A stretch of 64,000 nt of DNA from Microbacterium suaedae (lineage in GTDB: Bacteria > Actinomycetota > Actinomycetes > Actinomycetales > Microbacteriaceae): NCBI RefSeq assembly GCF_003254645.1, contig NZ_PNFD01000001.1, forward strand, positions 682,001 through 746,000, read 5' to 3'. The notes beneath the pieces were generated by a model, which worked only from the letters and a program-made list of their open reading frames with translations, did no database searches and was not told where the DNA came from. Position numbers and translations under genes: made by a program. This document shows positions 31,033-40,150 of the stretch, in pieces. How positions within the stretch are numbered: the first letter of the stretch is position 1; the number at the start of each line of letters is the position of its first letter.

Positions 31033-31070
31033 ACTCGGCGCCCGACCTCATGCGAGGTCGGGCGCCGAGT
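31033..31070 (+). terminator. Strong hairpin terminator after the MHS transporter gene
   Basis: A 17-bp perfect stem (ACTCGGCGCCCGACCTC with its reverse complement) around a four-base ATGC loop, followed by TGTCTG. Confidence 0.9.
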
Positions 31071-31112
31071 TGTCTGCGCGCGTTCTCGGGGAACGGGGGA
31101 AGAATAGAGACG

Positions 31113-33050
31113 ATGTCCGATTCACGCCGCCGCTCCCCCTTCGCGCGCCCCCGGAACGACGATGGCCCACGCGCCTCGTTCCGCCAGCTGCTGCCGTACA
31201 TCTTCGAGAATCGCGGCGTGATCGTGCTCGTCGCGATCCTGTCGGTCGTCGGCGCCCTATTCACGCTCGTCCAGCCGCTCGTGATCGGCCAGGTGATCGA
31301 ACGCGTGCAGGCGCAGGATCCGCTCGGCTGGCTCGTCTGGGGGCTCGTCGCGTTCGTCGTCATCTCGTCGATCGTGAGCGCCTACCAGCACTACCTGCTC
31401 CAGCGCACGGGCACGGCCGTCGTCTATTCCAGCCGGCGGCAGCTGATCCGCCGGATCCTGCATCTGCCGATCAGCGAGTTCGATGCGCGCCGCACGGGCG
31501 ACCTCGTCAGCCGCGTCGGCACCGACACGACGATGCTGTACGCCGTTCTCACCCAGGGCCTCGCGGACAGCGTCGGCAACGTCCTGATCTTCCTCGGCGC
31601 CCTCATCGCGATGCTCGTCATCGATCCGATCCTGCTCCTGACGATCATCGGCGTCCTCGCACTCGCCGTCGTCGCCGTCCTCGCGCTCTCGGGACGGATC
31701 CGCTCCGCGACTGCCCGCCAGCAGACGCGCGTCGGTGAGCTCGCGAGCGGCGTCGAACGCGTGATCGGATCCATCCGCACCGTGCGCGCCGCCGGAGCGA
31801 CGGATCGGGAAGAGCGGGAGGTCGCAGGCAAAGCCGGCGACGCCTTCCGCGCGGGTCTCGACGTCGCCCGGGCATCGGCGCTCGTCGTGCCGGTCGCGGG
31901 GGTCGCGGTGCAGGTGTCGCTGCTCGTCGTGCTCGGCGTCGGCGGCATGCGCGTCGCGACGGACGCCGTGTCGGTCGCATCGCTCGTGACGTTTGCGATG
32001 TTCCTGTTCCTCATGATCATGCCGCTCGCCTCCGCATTCGGGGCCCTCACAAGCGTCGGGCAGGCGCTCGGCGCACTCGGACGGATCCAGGAGATCCTCG
32101 ACCTGCCCGAGGAAGACGCGGAAGACACGGCCCGCGGCAACACAACGCAGTCGATCCGCGTGCCGGACGCGCCCGAAGGCAGCGTGTCGGACTCGCCCGA
32201 CCCGAAATCGACTGCGTTGTGTTCGGGTACCCCCGCCATCGCGTTCGAGAACGTGCGATTCCGGTACCCCGAGAACGTCGTCGAGGCCCGCCAGAAGGCC
32301 AGCCGGGAGGTGCGTGAGTCGGCGGGCGATGCCCACCTGGACGCCGAGATCGACGATGCGTCGAGTTCCGAAGACGTTCTGAAGGGGGTGAACTTCGAGG
32401 TTCCTGTCGGCTCCCGCGTCGCCCTCGTCGGCCCGTCGGGCGCGGGAAAGTCGACGATCCTCTCCCTCATCGAGCGCTTCTACGACGCGACGGACGGCGC
32501 GATCCGCCTGCACGGCCGGGATATCCGCGACCTCCCCCGCGACGCTCTGCGCGCGCAGTTCGGCTACGTCGAGCAGGATGCGCCGACCCTCGCGGGTTCC
32601 CTCGCCGACAATCTGCGCCTCGCCTCTCCCGACGCCTCCGACGAGGACTGCGACCGGGCGCTGCGCGCCGTGAACCTCGGCCACGTCGTCGACCGCTCCC
32701 CGGCGGGGATCGATACCCCCGTCGGCGAGGACGGCGTCATGCTGTCCGGCGGCGAGCGCCAGCGACTCGCGATCGCGCGTGCTCTGCTCTCGGCGCCGCC
32801 GATCCTCCTCCTCGATGAGTCGACGTCGTCGCTCGACGGTGTGAACGAGCGGCGTATGCGCGAGGCGATCGACGCCGTCGCCGCGGGCCGCACGCTCATC
32901 GTCATCGCCCACCGCCTGTCGACGGTCGTCGACAGCGACCGGATCATCGTCCTCGACCACGGAAACGTCATCGGCCAGGGGACGCACACGGAACTCGTCG
33001 AGAGCACTCCCCTCTACCGCGAGCTCGCGCAGCACCAGCTGCTCGTGTAG
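31113..33050 (+). CDS. ABC exporter half-transporter (fused membrane and ATPase domains)
   Basis: 645 residues. Six membrane helices lie in residues 25-310 (LVAILSVVGALFTLVQPLV, LIFLGALIAMLVIDPILLLTI), with DARRTGDLVSRVGTDTTML as coupling region. The ATPase shows Walker A GPSGAGKST, signature LSGGERQR, Walker B ILLLDESTSSLD and H-loop IAHRLST. Two extra segments are odd. Between the two domains, about 30 residues are encoded by a family B inverted repeat (NTTQSIRV to STALCSG). Inside the ATPase start, about 30 charged residues (KASREVRESAGDAHLD) separate YPENVVEA from VLKGVNF. The drug- or lipid-export role is inferred from the family. Confidence 0.9.
   Translation: MSDSRRRSPFARPRNDDGPRASFRQLLPYIFENRGVIVLVAILSVVGALFTLVQPLVIGQVIERVQAQDPLGWLVWGLVAFVVISSIVSAYQHYLLQRTGTAVVYSSRRQLIRRILHLPISEFDARRTGDLVSRVGTDTTMLYAVLTQGLADSVGNVLIFLGALIAMLVIDPILLLTIIGVLALAVVAVLALSGRIRSATARQQTRVGELASGVERVIGSIRTVRAAGATDREEREVAGKAGDAFRAGLDVARASALVVPVAGVAVQVSLLVVLGVGGMRVATDAVSVASLVTFAMFLFLMIMPLASAFGALTSVGQALGALGRIQEILDLPEEDAEDTARGNTTQSIRVPDAPEGSVSDSPDPKSTALCSGTPAIAFENVRFRYPENVVEARQKASREVRESAGDAHLDAEIDDASSSEDVLKGVNFEVPVGSRVALVGPSGAGKSTILSLIERFYDATDGAIRLHGRDIRDLPRDALRAQFGYVEQDAPTLAGSLADNLRLASPDASDEDCDRALRAVNLGHVVDRSPAGIDTPVGEDGVMLSGGERQRLAIARALLSAPPILLLDESTSSLDGVNERRMREAIDAVAAGRTLIVIAHRLSTVVDSDRIIVLDHGNVIGQGTHTELVESTPLYRELAQHQLLV
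32139..32223. repeat. Family B spaced inverted repeat, copy B1, inside a coding region
   Basis: Left arm AACACAACGCAGTCGAT (32139-32155) and its exact reverse complement (32207-32223), 51-nt spacer, arm centres 68 nt apart. It is read in frame as part of the linker between membrane and ATPase domains of the exporter. Confidence 0.93.
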
Positions 33051-33179
33051 CGGGTTTCCGCGTGCTGCCACGCGGCCCGTCGACGTCGTCCGCGATCGGC
33101 GGCATGCGGGCGGGGCATCCCTGATCGATCAGAGCATCACGATGCGGGTCGATCTGCGGAAGGTGATCGGCGCCGCCCG

Positions 33180-33494
33180 CTATGCCGCGAAACCGAGAGC
33201 GCGAAGGACGCCTGCGACGACGGCCGCGGCTATCACCACCACGAGGAACGGCGCGCGCACGCTCAGCAGCACGCCCGCGGCGGCGAGACCTGCGAGCCGC
33301 GCGTCGACGACGATCGACATGCCGGATCCGACGGTCTGCACCGCGACGAGCGCACCGAGCATCGCGACCGTGAGCAGGTCGGTGGTGCGCGCCGTGCGCA
33401 CGCCCTCGAGCCACCTCGCGGGCACGAGATAGCCGATCTGCTTGAGGGAGGTGCAGGCGAGCGCGGCGACGAGGACCGCGAGCCACATCGTCAT
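33180..33494 (-). CDS. azlD: AzlD-family branched-chain amino acid export subunit
   Basis: 104 residues from the ATG at 33494, overlapping the azlC stop (ATGA). Three to four short hydrophobic spans (WLAVLVAALACTSLKQIGYLVP, LLTVAMLGALVAVQTV, LVVVIAAAVVAGVLRAL) and the conserved SLKQIGYLVPARWL match AzlD. It forms the small subunit of AzlCD exporters of branched-chain amino acids or analogues. The 129 bases between its stop and the ABC-exporter stop hold no clear hairpin. Confidence 0.87.
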   Translation of the reverse strand: MTMWLAVLVAALACTSLKQIGYLVPARWLEGVRTARTTDLLTVAMLGALVAVQTVGSGMSIVVDARLAGLAAAGVLLSVRAPFLVVVIAAAVVAGVLRALGFAA

Positions 33495-34186
33495 CGTGTC
33501 GCCTCCGTTTTCGCTCCGGCGAACCAGTTGAACCAGCCGACGAGGATCGCGACGGCTGCGGCCAGGAGCACGGGGATCCCCGGCATCAGCCACGGAGTCG
33601 CGGCGGCCGCCACGACCGCGGACGCCACGCCGGTTGCGATCGCCTGCCGCGACCGAAGGCGCGGCCACAGCAGCGCGAGGAACGCGGCGGCCGCGGCGGC
33701 GTCGAGTCCGTACGCTCGTACATCGCCCAGCACGTCCCCCAGGAGGGCGCCGGCGAGCGTCGCCGCGTTCCAGCCCAGGAAGATCCCGAGCCCCGTCACC
33801 CAGAACCCGATTCGCTGCGCGCGCGGATCCTTCTGCGCGAGCGCGACGGCCGTCGATTCGTCGACCGTGACGTGCGCTCCCGCGATCCTGTGGCGCCAGG
33901 TTCGACCGATGATCGGGTTCATGCGCACGGCGTAGGCGACGTTGCGCACGCCGAGCAGCGCGGCCGACGCGATCGCCGAGGGCGCCGCGGCGAGACCTCC
34001 CGACGCGATCACGCCGATGAAGGCGAACTGGGATCCGCCCGTGAACATCAGCAGGCTGAGCGCGCACGCCTGCCACACGTCCAGGCCCGCCGCGACGGCG
34101 AGCGCACCGAAGGAGACGCCGTACGCGCTCGTCGCGAGCGCCACGGCGGTCCCGTCCTGCCACGCGCGGCGGTCTGCCGGGGACAT
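33491..34186 (-). CDS. azlC: AzlC-family branched-chain amino acid export permease
   Basis: 231 residues from the ATG at 34186 (MSPADRRAW), the normal AzlC start. An upstream ATG at 34234 is rejected because it overlaps the -10 box of the predicted promoter. Typical segments are SAYGVSFGALAVAAGLDVWQAC, FTGGSQFAFIGVIASGG, LLGVRNVAYAVRMNPI and DESTAVALAQ. It is the large membrane subunit of AzlCD. Control by the divergent XRE-cupin regulator is likely. Confidence 0.9.
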   Translation of the reverse strand: MSPADRRAWQDGTAVALATSAYGVSFGALAVAAGLDVWQACALSLLMFTGGSQFAFIGVIASGGLAAAPSAIASAALLGVRNVAYAVRMNPIIGRTWRHRIAGAHVTVDESTAVALAQKDPRAQRIGFWVTGLGIFLGWNAATLAGALLGDVLGDVRAYGLDAAAAAAFLALLWPRLRSRQAIATGVASAVVAAAATPWLMPGIPVLLAAAVAILVGWFNWFAGAKTEATR

Positions 34187-34232
34187 CGACCGCGCCTCGC
34201 CGGCCGTTCGCTCTGCTGAACACACGTCCAAC

Positions 34233-34261
34233 ATTCTGACCACTGGCACGGTGTCCGTCAA
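34233..34261 (-). promoter_or_regulatory. Predicted azlC promoter
   Basis: On the minus strand TTGACG (34261-34256) and CAGAAT (34238-34233) are spaced by exactly 17 bases. Transcription would start near 34226, 40 bases before the azlC ATG. Confidence 0.65.
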
Positions 34262-34290
34262 CATGAACGAGCGTTTGCCATACTGAACGT

Positions 34291-34839
34291 ATGGAGGACC
34301 TCGGAACACGAATCGCGCGCACACTCCGACGCGAACGCGAATCGGCGGGGATCTCCGTTTCCGAGCTCGCGCGCCGCGCGAACGTATCGAAGGCGACCGT
34401 GTCGCAGCTCGAGACCGGCGCGGGCAATCCCAGCGTCGAGACGCTCTGGGCACTCGGCGTCGCCCTCGGGGTGCCGTTCGCCGTCCTCGTCGACGAACCG
34501 GCCAGCGCGCCGACCCTCGTACGCGCGTCCGAACGGGGCGGCGTCCCCTCCTCCGCGGCGGACTACGCGGCGACACTGCTGTCGGCGAGCCCGCCCGGTG
34601 CCCGCCGCGACATCTACATCATCCAGGCGGACCCCGGCCAGCCACGCCGTTCGGACCCCCACCACCCGGGCACGACCGAGCACATGATCCTCATGACGGG
34701 ACGCGCATCCGTCGGCCCCGTCGACTCTCCCGTCGATCTGAGCCCCGGCGACTACCTCTCCTATCCCGGCGACGTGCCGCACGTCTTCGACGCGCACGAG
34801 GACGGCACGAGCGCCGTCCTCATCTCCGAGCTGCGCTGA
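34291..34839 (+). CDS. XRE-family regulator with cupin sensor domain
   Basis: 182 residues. The helix-turn-helix (SVSELARRANVSKATVSQLETGAGNPSVETLWALGVAL, split across helices) occupies about residues 20-55. A C-terminal cupin barrel begins near residue 105 (HHPGTTEHMILMTGRASVG, LSPGDYLSYPGDVPHVF). This architecture often regulates a divergent transporter, here azlCD, with the cupin sensing an amino acid or related ligand. CATACT at 34279-34284 lies seven bases before the ATG, so the message may be leaderless. Confidence 0.9.
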   Translation: MEDLGTRIARTLRRERESAGISVSELARRANVSKATVSQLETGAGNPSVETLWALGVALGVPFAVLVDEPASAPTLVRASERGGVPSSAADYAATLLSASPPGARRDIYIIQADPGQPRRSDPHHPGTTEHMILMTGRASVGPVDSPVDLSPGDYLSYPGDVPHVFDAHEDGTSAVLISELR

Positions 34840-34861
34840 GACCGCACGCCGCATCCGCACG

Positions 34862-34948
34862 CCAACACAACACAGTCAATCCTCGGCCGACCTGCCGGCC
34901 AGAGCAGCCCCTGCGCCGATCTCGCCCGAATTGACTGCGTTGTGTTGG
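34862..34948. repeat. Family B spaced inverted repeat, copy B2 (87 nt)
   Basis: Left arm CCAACACAACACAGTCAAT (34862-34880) and right arm ATTGACTGCGTTGTGTTGG (34930-34948) differ by one base pair; 49-nt spacer, centres 68 nt apart. It fills the gap between the convergent XRE-cupin and dioxygenase genes. Confidence 0.93.
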
Positions 34949-34954
34949 GGGACG

Positions 34955-35905
34955 TCAGACGACCGGCGTGCCGTGGGTGTGGAACGTCTCGATCGTCTTC
35001 ATGCCCCACGCCTGGCCCTTCTTGCGCTCTTCCTCGGACCACTCCACGACGGGCTGGTCGGGGTCGAGCAGCAGGCGCGCGCCGGCGTTGGCGAACTCGA
35101 TGCGGTTGCCGCCCGGCTCCCAGACGTACAGGAAGAACGTCTGGTTGATGGCGTGCTTGTGCGGGCCCGACTCAATGTGGATGCCGTTCTCGAGGAAGAT
35201 GTCGGCGGCCTTGAGGATGTCCTCGCGGGTGTCGGGCGCGAAGGCGATGTGGTGCAGGCGGTTGCCGTGCTTCTTCCAGTCGTCGCTGTAGACGATGTCG
35301 TACGACTTTAGGCCGAAGTGGAACCACCAGGCGGCGAACTTGCCGTTGTCGAGGCGGATCCGCTCGCTCTCGCGCATACCGAGGGCGTCGCGGAGGAACT
35401 CGCCATTCGCTTCGACGTCTTTGCCGAGGTAGTTGATGTGGTCGAGGCGCCGCGCGTTGACACCGCGGCCCGGGAAGGCGGACGCCTGGTTCTTCAGCGC
35501 GGGCCGATCCGCCTCCCCCGCGACGTAGCGCTCGGTCTCGTAGTAGATGCCGAGCTCGTGCCCGTCGGGGTCGCGGAAGAGGTAGGTGGGGCCCGTTCCG
35601 ACCTCACCGTCGGTCCACCCGATGCCGAGCCCGGTCTTCTCGATCGCGGCGACGCGCCGCTCGAGCGCGTCCTGGCTTGAGGCGCGCAGATGGGTGCGCC
35701 CTACGCCCGCCGCGTCGCGCGCGGTGAGCTTGATCGTATAGAGCTCGTATTCGTCCCACGTGCGCAGGAAGACGCTGTCGCCGTGCTCCGCGACGACCCG
35801 CATGGCGAGCAGATCGCGGAAGAAGAACAGGCTCTCCTCGAACTTCGGGGTGAACAGCTCGACGTTTCCGAGATGGGCGACGTCGAAGGAGGTGTAGTCG
35901 GTCAT
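34955..35905 (-). CDS. Type I (VOC-fold) extradiol ring-cleavage dioxygenase
   Basis: 316 residues with two VOC modules. The iron ligands typical of catechol or homoprotocatechuate 2,3-dioxygenases are present: His156 (RRLDHINYL), His219 (NRLHHIAFA) and Glu270 (GGNRIEFAN). Second-sphere residues His196 (WWFHFG), His251 (GPHKH) and Tyr260 (FFLYVWEP) are also in place. It should open a catechol ring next to the diol using O2 and Fe(II). As the last gene of the galB-galC-galD operon, its product should be 4-oxalomesaconate or a close relative, which points to gallate or a methylgallate as substrate. That would be unusual, since known gallate and protocatechuate 4,5-enzymes are LigB-type. Confidence 0.85.
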   Translation of the reverse strand: MTDYTSFDVAHLGNVELFTPKFEESLFFFRDLLAMRVVAEHGDSVFLRTWDEYELYTIKLTARDAAGVGRTHLRASSQDALERRVAAIEKTGLGIGWTDGEVGTGPTYLFRDPDGHELGIYYETERYVAGEADRPALKNQASAFPGRGVNARRLDHINYLGKDVEANGEFLRDALGMRESERIRLDNGKFAAWWFHFGLKSYDIVYSDDWKKHGNRLHHIAFAPDTREDILKAADIFLENGIHIESGPHKHAINQTFFLYVWEPGGNRIEFANAGARLLLDPDQPVVEWSEEERKKGQAWGMKTIETFHTHGTPVV

Positions 35906-35923
35906 GTCGTAGTCCTCTCTGAC

Positions 35924-36994
35924 TCAGATTCGGGGGCGCGGGAACACTGTCCCGTCGAAGACCTTTCGGGCCGTGCGCAGTGCGGCGGACCGCGTGGTGC
36001 GCCAGACTCCGCCGTCGCTCGAGACGGCGACGTCGACGACGAAGCGCCCCGTGGGATGCTCGATCGCGAACGGCTCACCGGCGGCGGGAAGGCGGGCGAG
36101 ATCGTGCACGGCGGATCCCTCGGGGAGCGCGCCGGCGGCGACGGTCAGCGCGCCGAGCACGCCGATCGAGGTGTGCACCCGGTGCGGGATGAAGCTGCGG
36201 GTCGACAGCGCCCCACCCGCGGTGGGCTCGGACACGAGAACCATCTTCGGGACGGTGGCGTCCGACACATCCCCGAGCCCCATGCGCTCGCCCGCGGCGA
36301 GACGGATCCGCTCGATTCGTTCGACGAGATCGGCGCGCCCCTCGAGATCGGAAGGTTCTTCGTCCCCCGCGACGCCGAGGTCGGCAGCGCGCATCAGCAC
36401 GCTGGGCATTCCGTTGTCGACGCAGGTCGCCGCGAGGCCGTCGATCTCGTCGATGGTCGCGCCGGTGGGAAAGAGCGCACCCGTCGTCGATCCGGCGAGG
36501 TCGTCGAAGTCCAGCGGGATCACCCCTGAGGTGCCCGGGACGCCGTCGATCGCGAGGTGGCCGTCGTAGGCGACCACGCCGCCCGGAGTCGCGACGGTCG
36601 CGGTGCACACGGATCCCGTGTTGCGCATCCGGATCCGTACCCGCGTCTCGCCTCCGGTCGCGGGGACAAGGCCGCGTTCGATCGCGAAGGGGGCGACGCC
36701 CGCGAGGATGTTCCCGCAGTTTTGCCGGTCGGTGACGAGCGGCTCGTCGACGCCGATCTGCAGGAACAGGTAGTCAACGTCGGTGTCGTCTTCCTCCGAT
36801 GGCGCGATGATCGCGACCTTCGAGGTCAGTGGGTGCGCGCCGCCGAGCCCGTCGATCTGGCGCGGATCCGGCGTGCCCATCACGCGCAGCAGCAGCTCAT
36901 CGCGTTCGGAGGCGTCGGCGGGCAGATCGGAGGCGAGGAAGTATGCGCCCTTCGAGGTGCCGCCGCGCATGAGCATGCACGGGATGCCGTTCAC
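35924..36994 (-). CDS. galD: 4-oxalomesaconate tautomerase (PrpF family, GalD-like)
   Basis: 356 residues from a GTG at 36994 with GGGAGGTGTC before it. The PrpF signatures are clear: PCMLMRGGTSKGAYFLASDLP near the start, GGAHPLTSKVAI, RQNCGNILAGVAPFAIE with its catalytic Cys, and VDNGMPSVLMRAADLG. The diaminopimelate-epimerase fold moves a double bond; GalD converts keto- and enol-type 4-oxalomesaconate. Neighbours galB and galC favour this over 2-methylaconitate isomerase. 18 bases separate it from the dioxygenase gene. Confidence 0.87.
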   Translation of the reverse strand: MNGIPCMLMRGGTSKGAYFLASDLPADASERDELLLRVMGTPDPRQIDGLGGAHPLTSKVAIIAPSEEDDTDVDYLFLQIGVDEPLVTDRQNCGNILAGVAPFAIERGLVPATGGETRVRIRMRNTGSVCTATVATPGGVVAYDGHLAIDGVPGTSGVIPLDFDDLAGSTTGALFPTGATIDEIDGLAATCVDNGMPSVLMRAADLGVAGDEEPSDLEGRADLVERIERIRLAAGERMGLGDVSDATVPKMVLVSEPTAGGALSTRSFIPHRVHTSIGVLGALTVAAGALPEGSAVHDLARLPAAGEPFAIEHPTGRFVVDVAVSSDGGVWRTTRSAALRTARKVFDGTVFPRPRI

Positions 36995-37004
36995 GACACC
37001 TCCC

Positions 37005-37091
37005 CCAACACAATGCAGTCGATCTGCTCGACCGCACCCGGGATTCGGCCCTCACGCACGGTGCGCCTCGAATTCTGACTGCGTCATGTAT
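37005..37091. repeat. Family B spaced inverted repeat, copy B3 (degenerate, about 87 nt)
   Basis: Left arm CCAACACAATGCAGTCGAT (37005-37023) is well conserved; right arm TTCTGACTGCGTCATGTAT (37073-37091) is degenerate but has the GACTGCGT core. Arm centres are again 68 nt apart. The right arm encodes the last codons of galC, and the left arm lies just upstream of the galD ribosome-binding site. Confidence 0.7.
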
Positions 37092-37768
37092 CGCACGCCG
37101 AGCTCGTCGAGCAGCGGGCGGAGGCCCTTGCGGTCGAGGCTCAGCTCGGCGCCGGACCCGTACGCCTCGCGATCGGCCGCTTCCTTCCGCTCGCGCGCGT
37201 CGGAGGCGGCAATCACGGCGTCGACCTCGTCGATCGGCACGCAGCAGACGCCGTCGTCGTCGGCGATCACGACATCACCCGGACGCACGAGCATGCCGCC
37301 AGCGACGACGGGCACGTTCACGGATCCCGCCGTCGCCTTCACCGTGCCCTGCGCGTGCACGGCGGATGACCACGCGGGAAACCCCATCTCGCGAAGATCG
37401 GCAGTGTCGCGCACGCCCGTCGTCGTCACCACACCGCGGACGCCGCGCTGTTTCAGGGCCGTCGCGAAGAGGTCGCCGAAAGCGCCGTCGGTCGAGGGGG
37501 ATGTCGTGGCCACGACGAGAAGGTCGCCCGCGCGGCACTGCTCGATCGCGGCATGGATCATGAGGTTGTCGCCGGGCCAGGCGAGAACCGTGACGGCGGA
37601 TCCGGCGACGCGCGCACCCTGCTGCACGGGGCGGATCCCAGGATCCGCGAGGCCGCGCCGCCCCATCGCCTCGTGCGCCGTCGCGACGCCGAACGCGGCG
37701 AGGCGGTCGATCGAAGCGGGATCGGGGCGCCGGATATCGGTGACGACGACGCCGCGCGCGCCGAGCAT
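37052..37768 (-). CDS. galC: 4-carboxy-4-hydroxy-2-oxoadipate aldolase (RraA-type, GalC/LigK-like)
   Basis: 238 residues from the ATG at 37768, overlapping the galB stop by one base. RraA-fold aldolase features are visible: TAHEAMGRRGLADPGIRPV, GDNLMIHAAIEQCRAGDLLVV, RGVVTTTGVRDTADLREMGFPAWS (Arg-Asp metal/substrate site) and VRPGDVVIADDDGVCCVP. It should split 4-carboxy-4-hydroxy-2-oxoadipate into pyruvate and oxaloacetate, and often also decarboxylates oxaloacetate. The last residues (RYMTQSEFEAHRA) come from repeat B3. Confidence 0.88.
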   Translation of the reverse strand: MLGARGVVVTDIRRPDPASIDRLAAFGVATAHEAMGRRGLADPGIRPVQQGARVAGSAVTVLAWPGDNLMIHAAIEQCRAGDLLVVATTSPSTDGAFGDLFATALKQRGVRGVVTTTGVRDTADLREMGFPAWSSAVHAQGTVKATAGSVNVPVVAGGMLVRPGDVVIADDDGVCCVPIDEVDAVIAASDARERKEAADREAYGSGAELSLDRKGLRPLLDELGVRYMTQSEFEAHRA

Positions 37769-38517
37769 CAGACCAGCTCCGTCGTCACCTGCGGGTAGTA
37801 CCGCTCGTACGCTTCGCCCATCGTGTCGTGGGGCAGGCCGAGATTCGGCCCAGCGTTGCGCCGCAGCTGCACGCCGCGGCGGATCGCGAGCTGCGTGTAG
37901 TACTCCCACATGTGGGTCTGTGCGGGCAGGCACTCCATCGCCTGGCGCTTCTGGGGAAAGGCGTCGGTGATGTCGAGCAGCACGTTCGGCGTGAAGTCGC
38001 ACTGCTCAGGCTGGTGCGGCTCGAAGAAGAACACGGGCGGGGCGCCGATGATGTCTTCCTTGCCGGGAGTGGTGCCGTCGGAGTTCGCGACGCCGATCGC
38101 CTGCGCGAGCACGCGGGCCTGCAGCGCCATGCGGGCGGCGGCCGGGTGATCGCCGTTGTAGGGATCCGCGAGGGGGTGGGTGAGGACGACGCTCGGCTGC
38201 GTGCGACGCATGACGTCGACGAGCTTCTGCACGGTCTCGTGCGACTCGACGAGCGGATAGTCACCGGCATCGAAGAACTCGATGTCCGCGCCGAGGGCGT
38301 CGGCCGCCGCGGAGGCTTCCTCGCGGCGTACCGCCTTGATCTCGTCGAGCGACTTTCCGACGAGCCACTGACTCGCGGACTCGCCGCGTTCGCCGTACGA
38401 CAGACAGACGATCGTGGCCTTCTCGCCGCGCATCGTCGCGGAGGCGATCGCGCCGCCGGCGCGCCACACGAAGTCGCCGGCGTGGGCGCTGATGACCAGG
38501 AGGGAGGGATCGGACAT
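37768..38517 (-). CDS. galB: 4-oxalomesaconate hydratase (PIG-L/LmbE-fold, GalB-like)
   Basis: 249 residues. The PIG-L zinc motif is present but altered near the start: LLVISAHAGDFVWRAGGAIA (families usually read P/A-H-x-D-D; here HAGD). It is followed by KATIVCLSYGERGES, TLHPLADPYNGDHPAA-like VVLTHPLADPYNGDHPAA and FFEPHQPEQCDF. GalB of Pseudomonas is the best-known PIG-L-fold hydratase and precedes GalC in the gallate pathway. The gal neighbours make that role far likelier than sugar deacetylation. First gene of the operon and probably leaderless. Confidence 0.85.
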   Translation of the reverse strand: MSDPSLLVISAHAGDFVWRAGGAIASATMRGEKATIVCLSYGERGESASQWLVGKSLDEIKAVRREEASAAADALGADIEFFDAGDYPLVESHETVQKLVDVMRRTQPSVVLTHPLADPYNGDHPAAARMALQARVLAQAIGVANSDGTTPGKEDIIGAPPVFFFEPHQPEQCDFTPNVLLDITDAFPQKRQAMECLPAQTHMWEYYTQLAIRRGVQLRRNAGPNLGLPHDTMGEAYERYYPQVTTELV

Positions 38518-38523
38518 GCTTCG

Positions 38524-38568
38524 AGTAAATCAGCCCCCTCTTGCATTGGTCAAGATATTGTCTACAAT
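38524..38568. promoter_or_regulatory. Divergent galB / ligM promoters with a palindromic operator
   Basis: For ligM: TTGCAT (38541-38546), 16 bases, TACAAT (38563-38568). For galB on the minus strand: TTGACC (38553-38548), 18 bases, TTTACT (38529-38524), ending six bases before the ATG. A perfect palindrome ATTGTCTACAAT (38557-38568) covers the ligM -10 and resembles FadR-family GntR operators. Confidence 0.6.
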
Positions 38569-38600
38569 TCTGGTGACGAACTGAATACCTCTCCCCGTAG

Positions 38601-40061
<1,461 letters not shown>

Positions 40062-40076
40062 CCCCTTCCGCGAGCG

Positions 40077-40138
40077 AGCATCCCTCGCGCGAATGGGCAT
40101 CCGCGGGGACGCTCACGCGCGCGAGGGATGCCCTCGCG
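40077..40138. terminator. Inverted repeat between ligM and the IclR gene
   Basis: GCATCCCTCGCGCG pairs with CGCGCGAGGGATGC around a loop of about 25 bases, between convergent genes. Probably a bidirectional terminator, though without a T-tract. Confidence 0.6.
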
Positions 40139-40150
40139 CAGGGGGAAGGG

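Noticed and set aside
32139..32223. Family B copy B1 as an internal terminator
   Set aside because: It lies inside an intact reading frame with essential ATPase motifs downstream, the spacer is long, and there is no T-tract.
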